This document shows positions 8,100-16,668 of a stretch of DNA of 64,000 bases, piece after piece. Position numbers and translations under genes: made by a program. Under the pieces are notes generated by a model, which worked only from the letters and a program-made list of their open reading frames with translations, was not told where the DNA came from and made no database searches. Within the stretch, counting starts at the first letter, position 1, and each line of letters begins with the position of its first letter. The stretch covers positions 116,248 to 180,247 of the forward strand of contig JBFGZQ010000007.1 of the NCBI GenBank assembly GCA_041586735.1, read 5' to 3'. Source of the DNA: Motiliproteus sp041586735 (GTDB taxonomy: Bacteria; Pseudomonadota; Gammaproteobacteria; Pseudomonadales; Balneatricaceae).

Positions 8100-9581
8100 T
8101 TATGATGGTCCCTGCTCTGAAGAGCTGTTTAGCGCGGCGGCTGGTTTCTCGCGAGCCGCTTTTTTAGCCGCGCGCTGGGCATTTCTCGCGGCCGCCTGGG
8201 CATCAAGGCGCGTCTGGCGAGCTTGTGCCAGTTGCTTGGTCTGTTGTGCCTTGGTTGTTGCGCTTTGGCGGTTGTCCAGCGCCCCTTTTGCGTAATTGAA
8301 GTAATGCATCAGCGGGATTTTGGAGGGACAAACATAAGAGCAGCAGCTGCAGCTGATGCAGTCTTGAACCCCATGATCGCGTGCGCCCTCGATATCATCG
8401 ACCCGCAGTCGGGCTGCCATCTCCACCGGCATAAGACCGACGGGGCAGGCTTCCACACAGCGTCCGCAACGGATGCAGGGCCGCTCGGGACCGTCGTCGA
8501 TCTCTTTACTGGATAGCGCCAGTAGCCCACTGGAACCTTTGACCATCGGTACCCGGTCGTGAGGGATAATCTGTCCCATCATGGGACCACCCATCACCAG
8601 GCGCGCAGCCTCCTCCTTCAACCCTCCGCAAAATTCGATCAGTTCTGAGGCGAGTGTTCCGATCGGTATTTCCAGGTTTTGCGGTTCGCGTATGGCCCCT
8701 CCGGCGACCGTGACAATACGTGAGACCAGCGGTGTGCCTTGGCGCAGTGCGCGCTGGATGGCGTACACGGTGCCAACGTTGTGAACGCAGACGCCGATAC
8801 TGGCGGTGCGCGCGCCCTTGGGGACCTCTATGCCGGTGATCCAGCTAATCAGCTGCTTATCCCAACCCATAGGGTAGCGAGAGGGGACTTCGATCACCTC
8901 GACGTCGGGGGTTGCCGTGGCGGCTTCACGCATGGCCGCCAAAGCGTGCTGCTTGTTATCCTCAATCGCGATGGTGGCGCGTTTGGCCCCTAGGGCGATG
9001 GCGGTTAGGCGTACGCCTTCGATCACCGCCGCCGGGCGCTCACGCATTAATCGATCATCGCAGCTCAGGTAGGGTTCACATTCACTGCCGTTGACGATCA
9101 GGGTGTGTATGGGCTGTTGCTGCCCTTGGCTGAGTTTAATAGCAGAAGGAAAGGTTGCACCGCCCATACCCACGACACCGGCCAGGCCGACCCGTTTGGC
9201 GATCTCTTGGGGAGTCAGGGTAAAGGGGTCTTCAGAGCCCTGAATGCTATCGCACCAACGATCCTCGCCATCGGTTTCCAGCGTAATAGTACAAACCGGC
9301 AGGCCGGAGGGGTGGGGGGCGGGGAAGTCACCGATAGCGGCGATGGTGCCGGAGCTGGGCGCATGGACGGGCGCCGAGATCAGGCCTTGGCTGCGGGCCA
9401 GCAGTTGGCCCTTGAGAACCTGTTGACCGACGACCACCTCCGCTTCAGCTGGCTCTCCCAGATGCTGCTGCAGTGGGATATAAAGCCGTTTTGGCAGGGG
9501 TAGCCGGGTGATGTGGTGTTCGGCGGTGTGTTGCTTGGCGGCTTCTGGATGGACGCCGCCACGAAGGCCGAATAATCTCAT
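8100..9581 (-). CDS. rnfC: Rnf complex subunit C (NADH/FMN/Fe-S)
   Basis: Peripheral subunit that carries FMN and two [4Fe-4S] clusters and meets NAD+. I choose ATG 9581 (MRLFGLRGGVHPE, the canonical beginning), giving 493 residues; the open frame extends 20 codons further into rnfB but this ATG overlaps the rnfB stop as ATGA. The NADH/flavin domain has GVVGMGGATFPSAIKL and NGSECEPYLSCDDRLM. Two ferredoxin motifs follow: CIRCGRCVEACPVGL and CISCSCCSYVCPSKIPL. A short Ala/Lys/Arg-rich tail closes the protein, as in gammaproteobacterial RnfC but shorter than in E. coli RsxC. Confidence 0.93.
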   Translation of the reverse strand: MRLFGLRGGVHPEAAKQHTAEHHITRLPLPKRLYIPLQQHLGEPAEAEVVVGQQVLKGQLLARSQGLISAPVHAPSSGTIAAIGDFPAPHPSGLPVCTITLETDGEDRWCDSIQGSEDPFTLTPQEIAKRVGLAGVVGMGGATFPSAIKLSQGQQQPIHTLIVNGSECEPYLSCDDRLMRERPAAVIEGVRLTAIALGAKRATIAIEDNKQHALAAMREAATATPDVEVIEVPSRYPMGWDKQLISWITGIEVPKGARTASIGVCVHNVGTVYAIQRALRQGTPLVSRIVTVAGGAIREPQNLEIPIGTLASELIEFCGGLKEEAARLVMGGPMMGQIIPHDRVPMVKGSSGLLALSSKEIDDGPERPCIRCGRCVEACPVGLMPVEMAARLRVDDIEGARDHGVQDCISCSCCSYVCPSKIPLMHYFNYAKGALDNRQSATTKAQQTKQLAQARQTRLDAQAAARNAQRAAKKAAREKPAAALNSSSEQGPS

Positions 9582-10144
9582 GGGTGACTGACCTCCAGTA
9601 TCTTTATGACCTGCTCGGTGACCGGTTCTGGTTTGGGCCATTTCCAGTTATTCAGCGTCAGCGGTACCTCTTGCAGCACAATGCCGTGAGTGGGGCAAAC
9701 GCTGACGCAGGCTCCGCAACCGGTACAGGCGTCTTCCAGAACCACATGGATCTGTTTGGCCGCACCGACGAGCGCATCGGTGGGGCATTCTCTGATGCAC
9801 TGGGTACAGCCGATACACAGATCACGGTTGACCCAAGCCAGTACCGGGCCACGAGAGGGTTCTTTTGCGCCAGTATGATCACGACCCAGGGCCTCGGCCA
9901 GTTGCTTAGCCAGAGTGGGTCCACCGGGAGGGCAGAGCGTCAACGGGGCTTGTTCTTCGATCAGTGCGCTGGCGGCTTGGCGGCAACCGGCATAGCCGCA
10001 TTGACCGCACTGGGTACCAGGAAGCAGCTGGACTATATGCTCGATGACGGGGTCTTCCTTAACAGGCAGATAGCGCGATACCGCGCTCAAGCCTAAACCC
10101 AGCAGAGCACCGACGATGGTGAGAACAACGATGGCTGTGATCAT
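9578..10144 (-). CDS. rnfB: Rnf complex subunit B (ferredoxin-accepting Fe-S subunit)
   Basis: A 188-residue subunit with an N-terminal membrane helix (residues 2-22), a Fer4-like (4Fe-4S) domain with Cys46, Cys49, Cys54 and Cys71 (GTQCGQCGYAGC), and two ferredoxin motifs with cysteines at 110/113/116/120 and 140/143/146/150. It is the entry point for electrons from ferredoxin. All twelve ligands are present and the length is normal. It follows rnfA by about 54 bases and overlaps rnfC by four, in the usual A-B-C-D-G-E order. Confidence 0.94.
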   Translation of the reverse strand: MITAIVVLTIVGALLGLGLSAVSRYLPVKEDPVIEHIVQLLPGTQCGQCGYAGCRQAASALIEEQAPLTLCPPGGPTLAKQLAEALGRDHTGAKEPSRGPVLAWVNRDLCIGCTQCIRECPTDALVGAAKQIHVVLEDACTGCGACVSVCPTHGIVLQEVPLTLNNWKWPKPEPVTEQVIKILEVSHP

Positions 10145-10198
10145 AGTTGGATTCTTTATATGTGATTGTTTTTATTTATGTATAGAGTAAACAAGGGG

Positions 10199-10780
10199 CT
10201 AGCCTGACGGCAGGCCGGTAAACCCCATAAAGGCCAGTGACAGTAATCCTGCGGCGATAAACGCCAGCGGCGAACCGGCGAATAACGATGGCGCCTGGGC
10301 CCTCGCCAGTCGTTCACGCAGTCCGGCAAAAATCACCAATACCAGAACAAATCCAACAGCTGCGCCGAAGCCATATAAGATACTGTGGAAAAAACTATGG
10401 GCGTGCTGGATATTCAACAGGGCCACCCCAAGGACGGCGCAGTTGGTGGTAATTAGCGGTAAGAAGATCCCTAGGCTCTGATAAAGCGGGGGGCTGAGGC
10501 TGCGGATTATTATTTCGGTGAACTGCACCACACCCGCGATCACCAAAATAAAGCTGAGTATACGTAGATAACCGACATCCAGAGGGGTCAGTAGATAGTG
10601 TTCAAGTACCCAGCTGGTGATGGTCGCCAGGGTTAACACGAACGTTGTGGCAAAGCCCATGCCCAGCGCGGTGTCCACTTTGCTGGAGGCTCCCATAAAG
10701 GGGCAAAGCCCCAGAAACTGCACCAGCACCACGTTGTTGACCAGGGCGGTACCAAAGATCAAGATTAAAATTTCTTGCAC
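10199..10780 (-). CDS. rnfA: Rnf complex subunit A
   Basis: Integral membrane subunit that forms the symmetric core with RnfE. I place the start at the GTG at 10780 (VQEILILIFGTALVNN), which has an excellent ribosome site (AGGAGGGGAGGCAG) just upstream and matches the canonical beginning; this gives 193 residues. The frame is open 20 codons further but that would ignore the ribosome site. Conserved blocks VLVQFLGLCPFMG and LITTNCAVLGVALL hold the membrane cluster cysteines, and six hydrophobic segments are present. It is the first gene of the seven-gene operon, so the promoter lies in 10781-11203. Confidence 0.93.
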   Translation of the reverse strand: MQEILILIFGTALVNNVVLVQFLGLCPFMGASSKVDTALGMGFATTFVLTLATITSWVLEHYLLTPLDVGYLRILSFILVIAGVVQFTEIIIRSLSPPLYQSLGIFLPLITTNCAVLGVALLNIQHAHSFFHSILYGFGAAVGFVLVLVIFAGLRERLARAQAPSLFAGSPLAFIAAGLLSLAFMGFTGLPSG

Positions 10781-11203
10781 CTGCCTCCCCTCCTGATCCT
10801 GTGCTTTTCTAAGCACGTCGAGCCTTATTACCCGCAACAACGGTCACTGTTGTCATCATGATTACAGATAATTATTTCTACAACTTAAAAAAAACAAACA
10901 ATTAATAGTCATGGTATATAAATGTACAGCACGCTGTGTTGGGCTGGTGGTGATCATCGGCGGTTTTGTTTTTTGTTGGCGTTTATCCTGCCCGATGTGA
11001 CGTGCGTGTAGGGAGTGACGTGTGTTGGTTTTGAACACTCAATTATTGTCTGCTTATAACGCCGGGCGCGTTAATAGCTAGAGATTAATAATCTATTTTT
11101 TATTTTAATTGGCGCTTAGGTTGTAGGTTTTTATATGTTAAAGGCAGAGGAATACGCGTTTTAACAGGTCTTACTTTTTTAAATCTACCTTAGGAGAATA
11201 ACA
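10781..11203. promoter_or_regulatory. Divergent intergenic region, rnfA to ridA-like gene
   Basis: About 420 AT-rich bases separate the start of the minus-strand rnf operon from the plus-strand RidA-family gene, so both promoters should lie here. The ridA side ends in a strong ribosome site (TTAGGAGAATAACA then ATG). The ribosome site of rnfA is at the other end. I see no coding sequence and no convincing operator; A/T runs such as the stretch near 11085-11115 may be part of an UP or -10 region but I would not place a promoter exactly. Confidence 0.5.
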
Positions 11204-11668
11204 ATGGCAGGAATAATCGAAGCACGGCTGGCTGAATTGGGCATCGAGTTACCGGAGGCTCCGGCACCGGTGGCTAATTATATCCCCTACGTAAAGACTG
11301 GTAATCTGGTGGTGCTGTCCGGTCAGGTGACGATCTGGAACGGTGAAATGAAATATATCGGTAAGGTCGGCGAGGATCTGACCGTAGAGCAGGGTAATGA
11401 GGCGGCGCGTATGTGTGCGCTGAACCTGATTGCCCAGGTGCGCAGGGCCTGCGATGGCGACTTGGATAGAGTCAAGCAGGTGGTACGTTTGGGCGCTTTT
11501 GTGAATGCGGTAGCGGACTTTACCGAGCATCCTAAGGTTGTAAATGGGGCTTCCGACCTGATGGCCGAAGTGTTTGGTGATCGTGGCCGTTGCGCGCGCA
11601 CGAATGCGGGCTCCACGCTGCCGCTGGGCTTTGCCGTAGAGATCGACGCTATTTTTGAGATCGAGTGA
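11204..11668 (+). CDS. RidA (YjgF) family protein
   Basis: A 154-residue YjgF/YER057c/UK114 protein. Founding RidA members hydrolyse reactive enamine/imine intermediates released by PLP enzymes. The sequence has VVLSGQVTIWNGEMKYIGKVG and ends RTNAGSTLPLGFAVEIDAIFEI; the C-terminal Arg followed by T-N-A-G-S is the longer-chain variety, in which an Arg (here in CARTNAG) lies near the usual substrate Arg position. The family has several subgroups, and those beside catabolic genes often act on one pathway. A perfect AGGAG site precedes the ATG. Its position between rnf and an ALDH suggests it protects the amino-acid-breakdown enzymes nearby, but that is inference. Confidence 0.85.
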   Translation: MAGIIEARLAELGIELPEAPAPVANYIPYVKTGNLVVLSGQVTIWNGEMKYIGKVGEDLTVEQGNEAARMCALNLIAQVRRACDGDLDRVKQVVRLGAFVNAVADFTEHPKVVNGASDLMAEVFGDRGRCARTNAGSTLPLGFAVEIDAIFEIE

Positions 11669-11708
11669 ACGCTTTCTAGAAGATTGACGCTGTTAAGCTC
11701 TTTCTGAC

Positions 11709-11748
11709 CCTGCGTCATCTATTAACCCGGGTTAATAGATGACGCAGG
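11709..11748. repeat. 40-bp perfect palindrome
   Basis: The left arm 11709-11728 (CCTGCGTCATCTATTAACCC) is the exact reverse complement of 11729-11748; there is no spacer. It lies 40 bases after the ridA-like stop and 101 bases before the ALDH start. The run after the right arm is AACGCTGAATC, with no T tract, and the same is true on the other strand, so it is not a textbook intrinsic terminator. In RNA it would fold as an 18-bp stem with a minimal loop. It could be a processing or stabilising hairpin, a terminator of the factor-dependent kind, or an operator for a dimeric regulator. Confidence 0.9.
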
Positions 11749-11849
11749 AACGCTGAATCGTTGGCCGCAGGCCCGGCGTTTGTCACCATCATCCGCATGT
11801 CTGTGTTATTCCCTTCTAATTCTCGACCCCATCCCTGATAGGTGAACCG

Positions 11850-13343
11850 ATGCAACTGAATGCCCCCTCTTTGTTTGTCGAGCAGGCATACATCAATGGT
11901 GAGTGGTTGGCTGCCGACAAAGGTGCGACCCTGAGGGTCAATAATCCAGCTACCGGCGATCTGCTTGGCAGCATTCCGGATATGGGGTCGGCGGAGACTT
12001 GCCGTGCCATCAAGGCGGCGCAACAGGCTTTAGTATCCTGGCGTGCTCGCAGCGCCTCGGATCGGGGGCGTATTCTGCGCCGCTGGTATGAGTTGATTTT
12101 GGCCAATCAGGAGGATTTGGCGTTGCTTATGACCCTGGAGCAAGGCAAGCCGTTGGCAGAATCTCGCGGCGAGATCGCCTTGGCGGCCGCCGTTATCGAG
12201 TGGTGTTCCGAAGAGGCGAAACGGGCCTATGGGGAGACGATACCGGGGCGCCAGCCCGATAAGCGCATCCTGGTGACTAAAGAGCCCGTGGGGGTCTGTG
12301 CCGCAGTCACCTCATGGAGCTTTCCAGCGGCGATGGTGGCGCGTAAGGCGGGCCCGGCCTTAGCCGCCGGTTGCACCCTGGTGCTCAAGCCCGCCTCGCA
12401 GACTCCCTATTCTGCCATCGCCCTGTGTCGCCTGGCCGAAAGGGCGGGCCTGCCCAATGGGGTGTTGAACCTGGTCACCGGTTCTGCCTGGGCGATCGGC
12501 AGAGAGCTGACCAGCAATCCGCGGGTACGTAAGTTGACTTTTAGCGGCTCTATCGAGGTGGGTAAGCGGTTGATGGCTGACTGCGCCGATACGGTCAAGC
12601 AGCTGTCGCTGGAGCTGGGTGGTAATGCGCCCTTTATCGTTTTTGACGATGCCGATCTGGATGCCGCGGTGGCCGGTGCGCTGGAGTCAACATTCCGTAA
12701 TGCCGGCCAGGGCTGTATCGGTGCCAATCGACTGTTGGTGCACGACAGTGTTTACGATCTATTCGCCGAGAAGTTGGTGGCGGCGGTTAATGCCATGCAA
12801 GTAGGCAATGGCTTGGAACCCGGTGTGACTCAAGGACCATTGATAGACGTTAGCGCGGTGGAGCAGCTGCAGGATCAGATCGAAGATGCGGTGTTTAAGG
12901 GGGCGACAATTCTGACCGGAGCTGAGCGCTCTCCTTTGGGAGGTACGTTTTTCCTGCCGACGGTATTGGCTGAGGTGACGACTGAGATGCTAGTAACCTA
13001 TGAAGAAATATTTGGACCCCTGGCGCCGTTGTATCGATTCAGTGACGAAGCTGAGGCGATCACGATGGCCAACGCGACCGAATTCGGCTTGGCGGCCTAT
13101 TTCTATAGCCGGGATCTTGCTCGGGTATGGCGGGTCGCAGAGGCGCTTGACGTGGGGCTGGTGGGCATTAACACCGGATTGCTTACCACTGAGATGGCAC
13201 CCTTGGGTGGCATTAAAGAATCGGGCTATGGTCGTGAAGGATTAAAGCACGGGCTGGATGATTTTTTGACGTTGAAATACCACTATCTCGGAGGTATCGA
13301 GCCCGCTGGCGTTTGCAATCCCCCTGCGTTTAATAATCAGTAG
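11850..13343 (+). CDS. NAD(P)-dependent succinate-semialdehyde dehydrogenase-like ALDH
   Basis: A 497-residue aldehyde dehydrogenase of the GabD type. GabD-like features: YINGEWLAADKG at the N-terminus, EQGKPLAESRGEI, VLKPASQTPYSA, LTFSGSIEVGK, the catalytic Glu in QLSLELGGNAP, the catalytic Cys in NAGQGCIGANR and NTGLLTTEMAPLGGIKESGYGREG near the end. The oxyanion motif usually written PWNFP is here SWSFP (about residues 155-159), so the conserved catalytic Asn is Ser. A ribosome site AGGTGAACC precedes the ATG. Likely substrates are succinate or glutarate semialdehyde, fitting lysine or GABA breakdown beside glutaryl-CoA dehydrogenase; the substitution makes activity worth checking. Confidence 0.85.
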   Translation: MQLNAPSLFVEQAYINGEWLAADKGATLRVNNPATGDLLGSIPDMGSAETCRAIKAAQQALVSWRARSASDRGRILRRWYELILANQEDLALLMTLEQGKPLAESRGEIALAAAVIEWCSEEAKRAYGETIPGRQPDKRILVTKEPVGVCAAVTSWSFPAAMVARKAGPALAAGCTLVLKPASQTPYSAIALCRLAERAGLPNGVLNLVTGSAWAIGRELTSNPRVRKLTFSGSIEVGKRLMADCADTVKQLSLELGGNAPFIVFDDADLDAAVAGALESTFRNAGQGCIGANRLLVHDSVYDLFAEKLVAAVNAMQVGNGLEPGVTQGPLIDVSAVEQLQDQIEDAVFKGATILTGAERSPLGGTFFLPTVLAEVTTEMLVTYEEIFGPLAPLYRFSDEAEAITMANATEFGLAAYFYSRDLARVWRVAEALDVGLVGINTGLLTTEMAPLGGIKESGYGREGLKHGLDDFLTLKYHYLGGIEPAGVCNPPAFNNQ

Positions 13344-13365
13344 CTTAGGAGCGCAGATTGTTCAC

Positions 13366-13986
13366 TTATGTTGTGCGTATCGTTGCTTCGCGGTAGTAAT
13401 CCCAGAGCAATAGCGAACCGATACTGCGCCAGGGCGCCCAATGCGCGGTAAGTTCACGCGCCTGTGTCGGTGTGGGTCGGGTGGCTAGCCTCTTAAGGCG
13501 TTTCAGCGCTTCGAGTAAAGCCAGGTCGTCGGCGGGGAAAATATCCTGGCGCTTGAGGGAAAACAGTAGGTATATTTCGGCGCTCCAGCGACCCAGGCCT
13601 CTAAGCGCGGTGATCGCTCTGATCGCTTGGGCATCGTTCATCATCGCCAGGCTGTCGATATCGAAGCGTCCTGTTACCACCGCGTCGGCCAAGCCTTTGG
13701 CATATTCTATCTTACGCGATGATAATCCAGCGCTACGCAGGGAGTGTTCATCTTGCGCCAGCAGGGCCTGAGCGGACAGCTCCGGCAGCAGAGTGACGAC
13801 CCGCCCCATGATCGCCTGCGCCGAATGGATAGAGATCTGCTGGCTGACAATGGCAGAGAGAAAGGCTGCAAACCCCACTGGACGGTTCCGCGGGGCTGGT
13901 ATCCCAAGTTGGCCTACAGCCCGAGCTATGTCGTTATCGACCTCGGCCAAGGCGGTGATGCCGGTAGCGATAAGCTGCTCGTTCAT
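13366..13986 (-). CDS. AlkA-like DNA-3-methyladenine glycosylase
   Basis: A roughly 206-residue base-excision glycosylase of the HhH-GPD superfamily, removing alkylated bases from DNA. It has FAAFLSAIVSQQISIHSAQAI, the helix-hairpin-helix LRGLGRWSAEIYLLF and the downstream DIFPADDLALLEAL, whose second Asp is the expected catalytic residue. I use ATG 13986 (MNEQLIATGI); the frame continues seven codons to a TTG with no better ribosome site. It is shorter than E. coli AlkA because the N-terminal beta domain is absent, as in the Schizosaccharomyces Mag1-like group. It is convergent with the ALDH, 22 bases apart, and appears to be a housekeeping repair gene. Confidence 0.85.
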   Translation of the reverse strand: MNEQLIATGITALAEVDNDIARAVGQLGIPAPRNRPVGFAAFLSAIVSQQISIHSAQAIMGRVVTLLPELSAQALLAQDEHSLRSAGLSSRKIEYAKGLADAVVTGRFDIDSLAMMNDAQAIRAITALRGLGRWSAEIYLLFSLKRQDIFPADDLALLEALKRLKRLATRPTPTQARELTAHWAPWRSIGSLLLWDYYREATIRTT

Positions 13987-14057
13987 ATTATCCGTTAACG
14001 ATCTCAAGTTTCGGCAGCAATGCGAACCTGGAGGGGCTCCAGGGCAGCCTGCGACAG

Positions 14058-14240
14058 TTAAAAGTCATAATCAGAACAGTGCCATGCCTGGCGAGATAGG
14101 GGGGTGTTTGCGGTTAGGTATCTAGCCACTAGGGGCTCACGCTGCAGCTCGTGTCCGGGTGAGCGGTCGTCGGTCCCAATCACTTCCCCGCCTTCCTGAG
14201 TATTACGGGTGAGTTCAATAGTCTCTAGTAAACGTTGCAT
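14058..14240 (-). CDS. Possible small hypothetical protein
   Basis: A 60-codon frame beginning MQRLLETIELTRNTQEGGEV, with a good ribosome site (GGAG, seven bases from the ATG) and the same direction as the AlkA-like gene 70 bases downstream. I do not recognise the sequence and it has no membrane segment or motif. The ribosome site is the only positive evidence; it could equally be a leader or a chance frame. Confidence 0.35.
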   Translation of the reverse strand: MQRLLETIELTRNTQEGGEVIGTDDRSPGHELQREPLVARYLTANTPLSRQAWHCSDYDF

Positions 14241-14738
14241 TATTTTCTCCGGTCACGTTCATCCAGGCCCGACCTGCCTGGTTTATAAGATTATTTTAGG
14301 ATCGGTGAGTTAATCAGGATCTATAACAAAGGGGGGCTTGTTGCTGAAGAAAACTTATTCTATTAACAAGCAGTGCTTTGTTGTTGGGGCTGTTGATCAG
14401 TCCCCAAATTCTAAATCAACTTGGGATCATGTTGGTGGTTTTTCAATCAGCAAACCAATTAAAAAATACAATCGATTGATAAGATTATATTTAAACTTAT
14501 GCGTTGAAATTGATTAATAAACAAGAGATATAAATCGCTTGTTTTTTTTAATTTGAAATATCAATGCTAAAGGATTAAAAATTAGTTAAACAGCCTCAAC
14601 GCCGGACTGATCTGTGTTGCGAGGATCGGCAGTTTTTTGATGGCCAAAGTTATCATGAAATGATTCTTGTGTTTCTTTTTTAACAGACTCCAAGCGTTTG
14701 ATTATTCATCATTCTGCAATGCCCAGGACAGGTTCAAC
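14241..14738. other. AT-rich non-coding stretch upstream of the AOR gene
   Basis: About 500 bases, strongly AT-rich between 14400 and 14590, with no supported gene. The AOR promoter should lie here. I looked for a molybdenum/tungsten-cofactor riboswitch because of the gene that follows but could not recognise the conserved core, so I do not call one. The open frame from 14667 into the AOR gene is treated as untranslated leader. Confidence 0.5.
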
Positions 14739-16451
14739 ATGCGTAAATACCTACAAATAAACCTCGATGATCGATCCATTGAAACGGAACAGCTCGATGG
14801 CGAGTCGGTCGCTCATGCTGGCCGTTATTTTATCGCCAAAACTCTGCTCGAGCAGGGTGTGGCTAAGGTGGAACCGCTATCGGCTGAAAATCCGTTGATC
14901 TTCTCGGCAGGGCCTTTTGCGGGCACCAGTTTTTCCAATGCCAATCGCCTCAGTGTCGGTTGTAAGAGTCCGCTGACCGGCGGTATCAAGGAGGCCAATG
15001 CGGGAGGAACGTTTGCCTTGGCCATGGGCCATCTTGAGCTGGCGGGTTTTACCCTTCATGGGGTGTCGGCAGACTGGGTTGTTATCCGTATTCCCAAAGA
15101 GGGGGCCATTCAGTTCGACAGCGCCGAGCCTTATCTGGGTAAAGGCAATACTGAAGCGGCAGCGCTGTTATACGAGCAATACGGTGACAATGTCAGTCTG
15201 GCTCTTTGTGGTCCGGTGGGTGAGTATCAGGGGCTACTGGCGGGTATCGGTTTCAGTGATCCGGAAGGACGCCCGGTGCGTTTGGCGGCTCGAGGCGGCG
15301 TCGGCGCCGTGATGGGGTATAAAAAGGTCAAGGCTATCGTGATCGATAAGGGCAAGACGCCGGCGCTGCATGATCGTAAGAAAGTCTCCAAGTCAGTGCG
15401 CGAATACGGGGTAAAGGTCCGTGATCATGAAGGGTTAAAAAACCTCAATCAGTACGGCACGCCTTTTATGGCCGATGTAGCCAACTATATTGGTGGACTG
15501 CCGGTCAACAATTTTAGTCGCGGGCAGTTAACCGACGGCACGCTGAAAATGGGCGGGCAGTTTATCCGCGAGCAGAACCTCGCCCGTGGTGGTGAGCAGA
15601 CCCATGCCTGTATGCCGGGCTGTATGATCAAATGTAGCAACGTCTACAACTGTTCTGCGGGTAAAGAGCTGGTCGCCCCGCTGGAGTATGAAACTATCGG
15701 CTTGATGGGCACCAACTGCGGGTTGAGTGAACCCGACGATGTCGCGGAGCTGAATGCCGTGGCCAACGATCTTGGGATCGACACCATTGAAACTGGCGCG
15801 GTTTTGGGGATAGCGATGGAAGCCGGGTTGGCCAAATTTGGCGACCTGGACTACCTGCGTACGGCACTCGAGGATATTCGCCAGGGCACCGAGCAGGGGC
15901 GGGTGTTGGCGCAGGGTGCCGCCCGAGTGGCCGAGCATTATCAGGTAAAACGTGCGCCGGTGGTTAAGAAGCAGGCCTTGAGTGCTTACGACCCACGGAT
16001 CATGGAGGTCACGGGTATCAGCATGATGGTCACCGCTCAAGGCGGCGATCATACGGCGGGTAATGTCGGGGGCTTTGATTGTAACGGCAAGAGCATCGCC
16101 GAGCTGGTGGATGTCAGCATGCAGGCGCAGATCAGCGCGGCAGCCGCCGACTCGCTGGGGATGTGCATCTTCGGTCGTGCGGTGACCGACTTCAATCACG
16201 AGCTGCTAACCGATACGGTCAACAATATTCATGGCACCGCGTTAAATCCCGCGTTTATCGCTAACTTGGGGCGTGAAACCTTGCGCCTAGAGAAAGCGTT
16301 TAACCAGGAGGCTGGGTTCCAGGAAAGCGATGACCAATATCCTGAGTTCTTCTACGACGAGCCCTTACCACCCACCAACAAGGTGGCTCGATTGTTCAGT
16401 GACGAGGTGAATCGCTGCATCGATGTCTGGTGGCAACAACACCCGCAGTGA
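14739..16451 (+). CDS. Aldehyde:ferredoxin oxidoreductase family, tungsten/molybdenum enzyme
   Basis: A 570-residue member of the AOR family, which oxidises aldehydes to acids and reduces ferredoxin with a bis-pyranopterin W (or Mo) cofactor and one [4Fe-4S] cluster. I start at ATG 14739 (MRKYLQINLDDRS), the usual beginning; the 24 codons upstream look untranslated. The pterin-binding first domain has NRLSVGCKSPLTGGIKEANAGG (about residues 69-90). The cluster ligands are probably Cys291, Cys295, Cys299 (CMPGCMIKC) and Cys476 (DSLGMCIFG). The CX3CX3C spacing differs from the CX2CX3C of Pyrococcus AOR and I associate it with YdhV-like members. TupBCA and a MoaD-like gene nearby favour tungsten. 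The true substrate is unknown. Confidence 0.88.
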   Translation: MRKYLQINLDDRSIETEQLDGESVAHAGRYFIAKTLLEQGVAKVEPLSAENPLIFSAGPFAGTSFSNANRLSVGCKSPLTGGIKEANAGGTFALAMGHLELAGFTLHGVSADWVVIRIPKEGAIQFDSAEPYLGKGNTEAAALLYEQYGDNVSLALCGPVGEYQGLLAGIGFSDPEGRPVRLAARGGVGAVMGYKKVKAIVIDKGKTPALHDRKKVSKSVREYGVKVRDHEGLKNLNQYGTPFMADVANYIGGLPVNNFSRGQLTDGTLKMGGQFIREQNLARGGEQTHACMPGCMIKCSNVYNCSAGKELVAPLEYETIGLMGTNCGLSEPDDVAELNAVANDLGIDTIETGAVLGIAMEAGLAKFGDLDYLRTALEDIRQGTEQGRVLAQGAARVAEHYQVKRAPVVKKQALSAYDPRIMEVTGISMMVTAQGGDHTAGNVGGFDCNGKSIAELVDVSMQAQISAAAADSLGMCIFGRAVTDFNHELLTDTVNNIHGTALNPAFIANLGRETLRLEKAFNQEAGFQESDDQYPEFFYDEPLPPTNKVARLFSDEVNRCIDVWWQQHPQ

Positions 16452-16668
16452 GGTCGCAAGGAAGAGATCAATGCGCTAGTCGGGCCGCAGTTGGTTGCTC
16501 TGGTCGGGTCTAGTGCTCTGGTCCCGTACCTCTGTTGGTTTCGTGACAGCGTCAGCCGAATTGGGCTGAGGGTGGACAATTGTTTCGATGAGGGCTTTAT
16601 TTCATTGAAATACAAATACTTTTCATCTCTCTCCTAGGGTAGGAGAGTATTAATAATAGGAAAAAGCG

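Noticed and set aside
9582..9641. RnfC start 20 codons upstream of 9581
   Set aside because: The extra residues lie within rnfB coding sequence; ATG 9581 overlaps the rnfB stop as ATGA and begins the family sequence.
14667..14738. AOR start at 14667
   Set aside because: The 24 codons MCFFFNRLQAFDYSSFCNAQ... do not resemble AOR, and ATG 14739 begins the normal MRKYLQINL sequence.
14241..14738. Molybdenum/tungsten-cofactor riboswitch upstream of the AOR gene
   Set aside because: Sought because of the gene, but no conserved core could be recognised by eye; a covariance-model search would decide.
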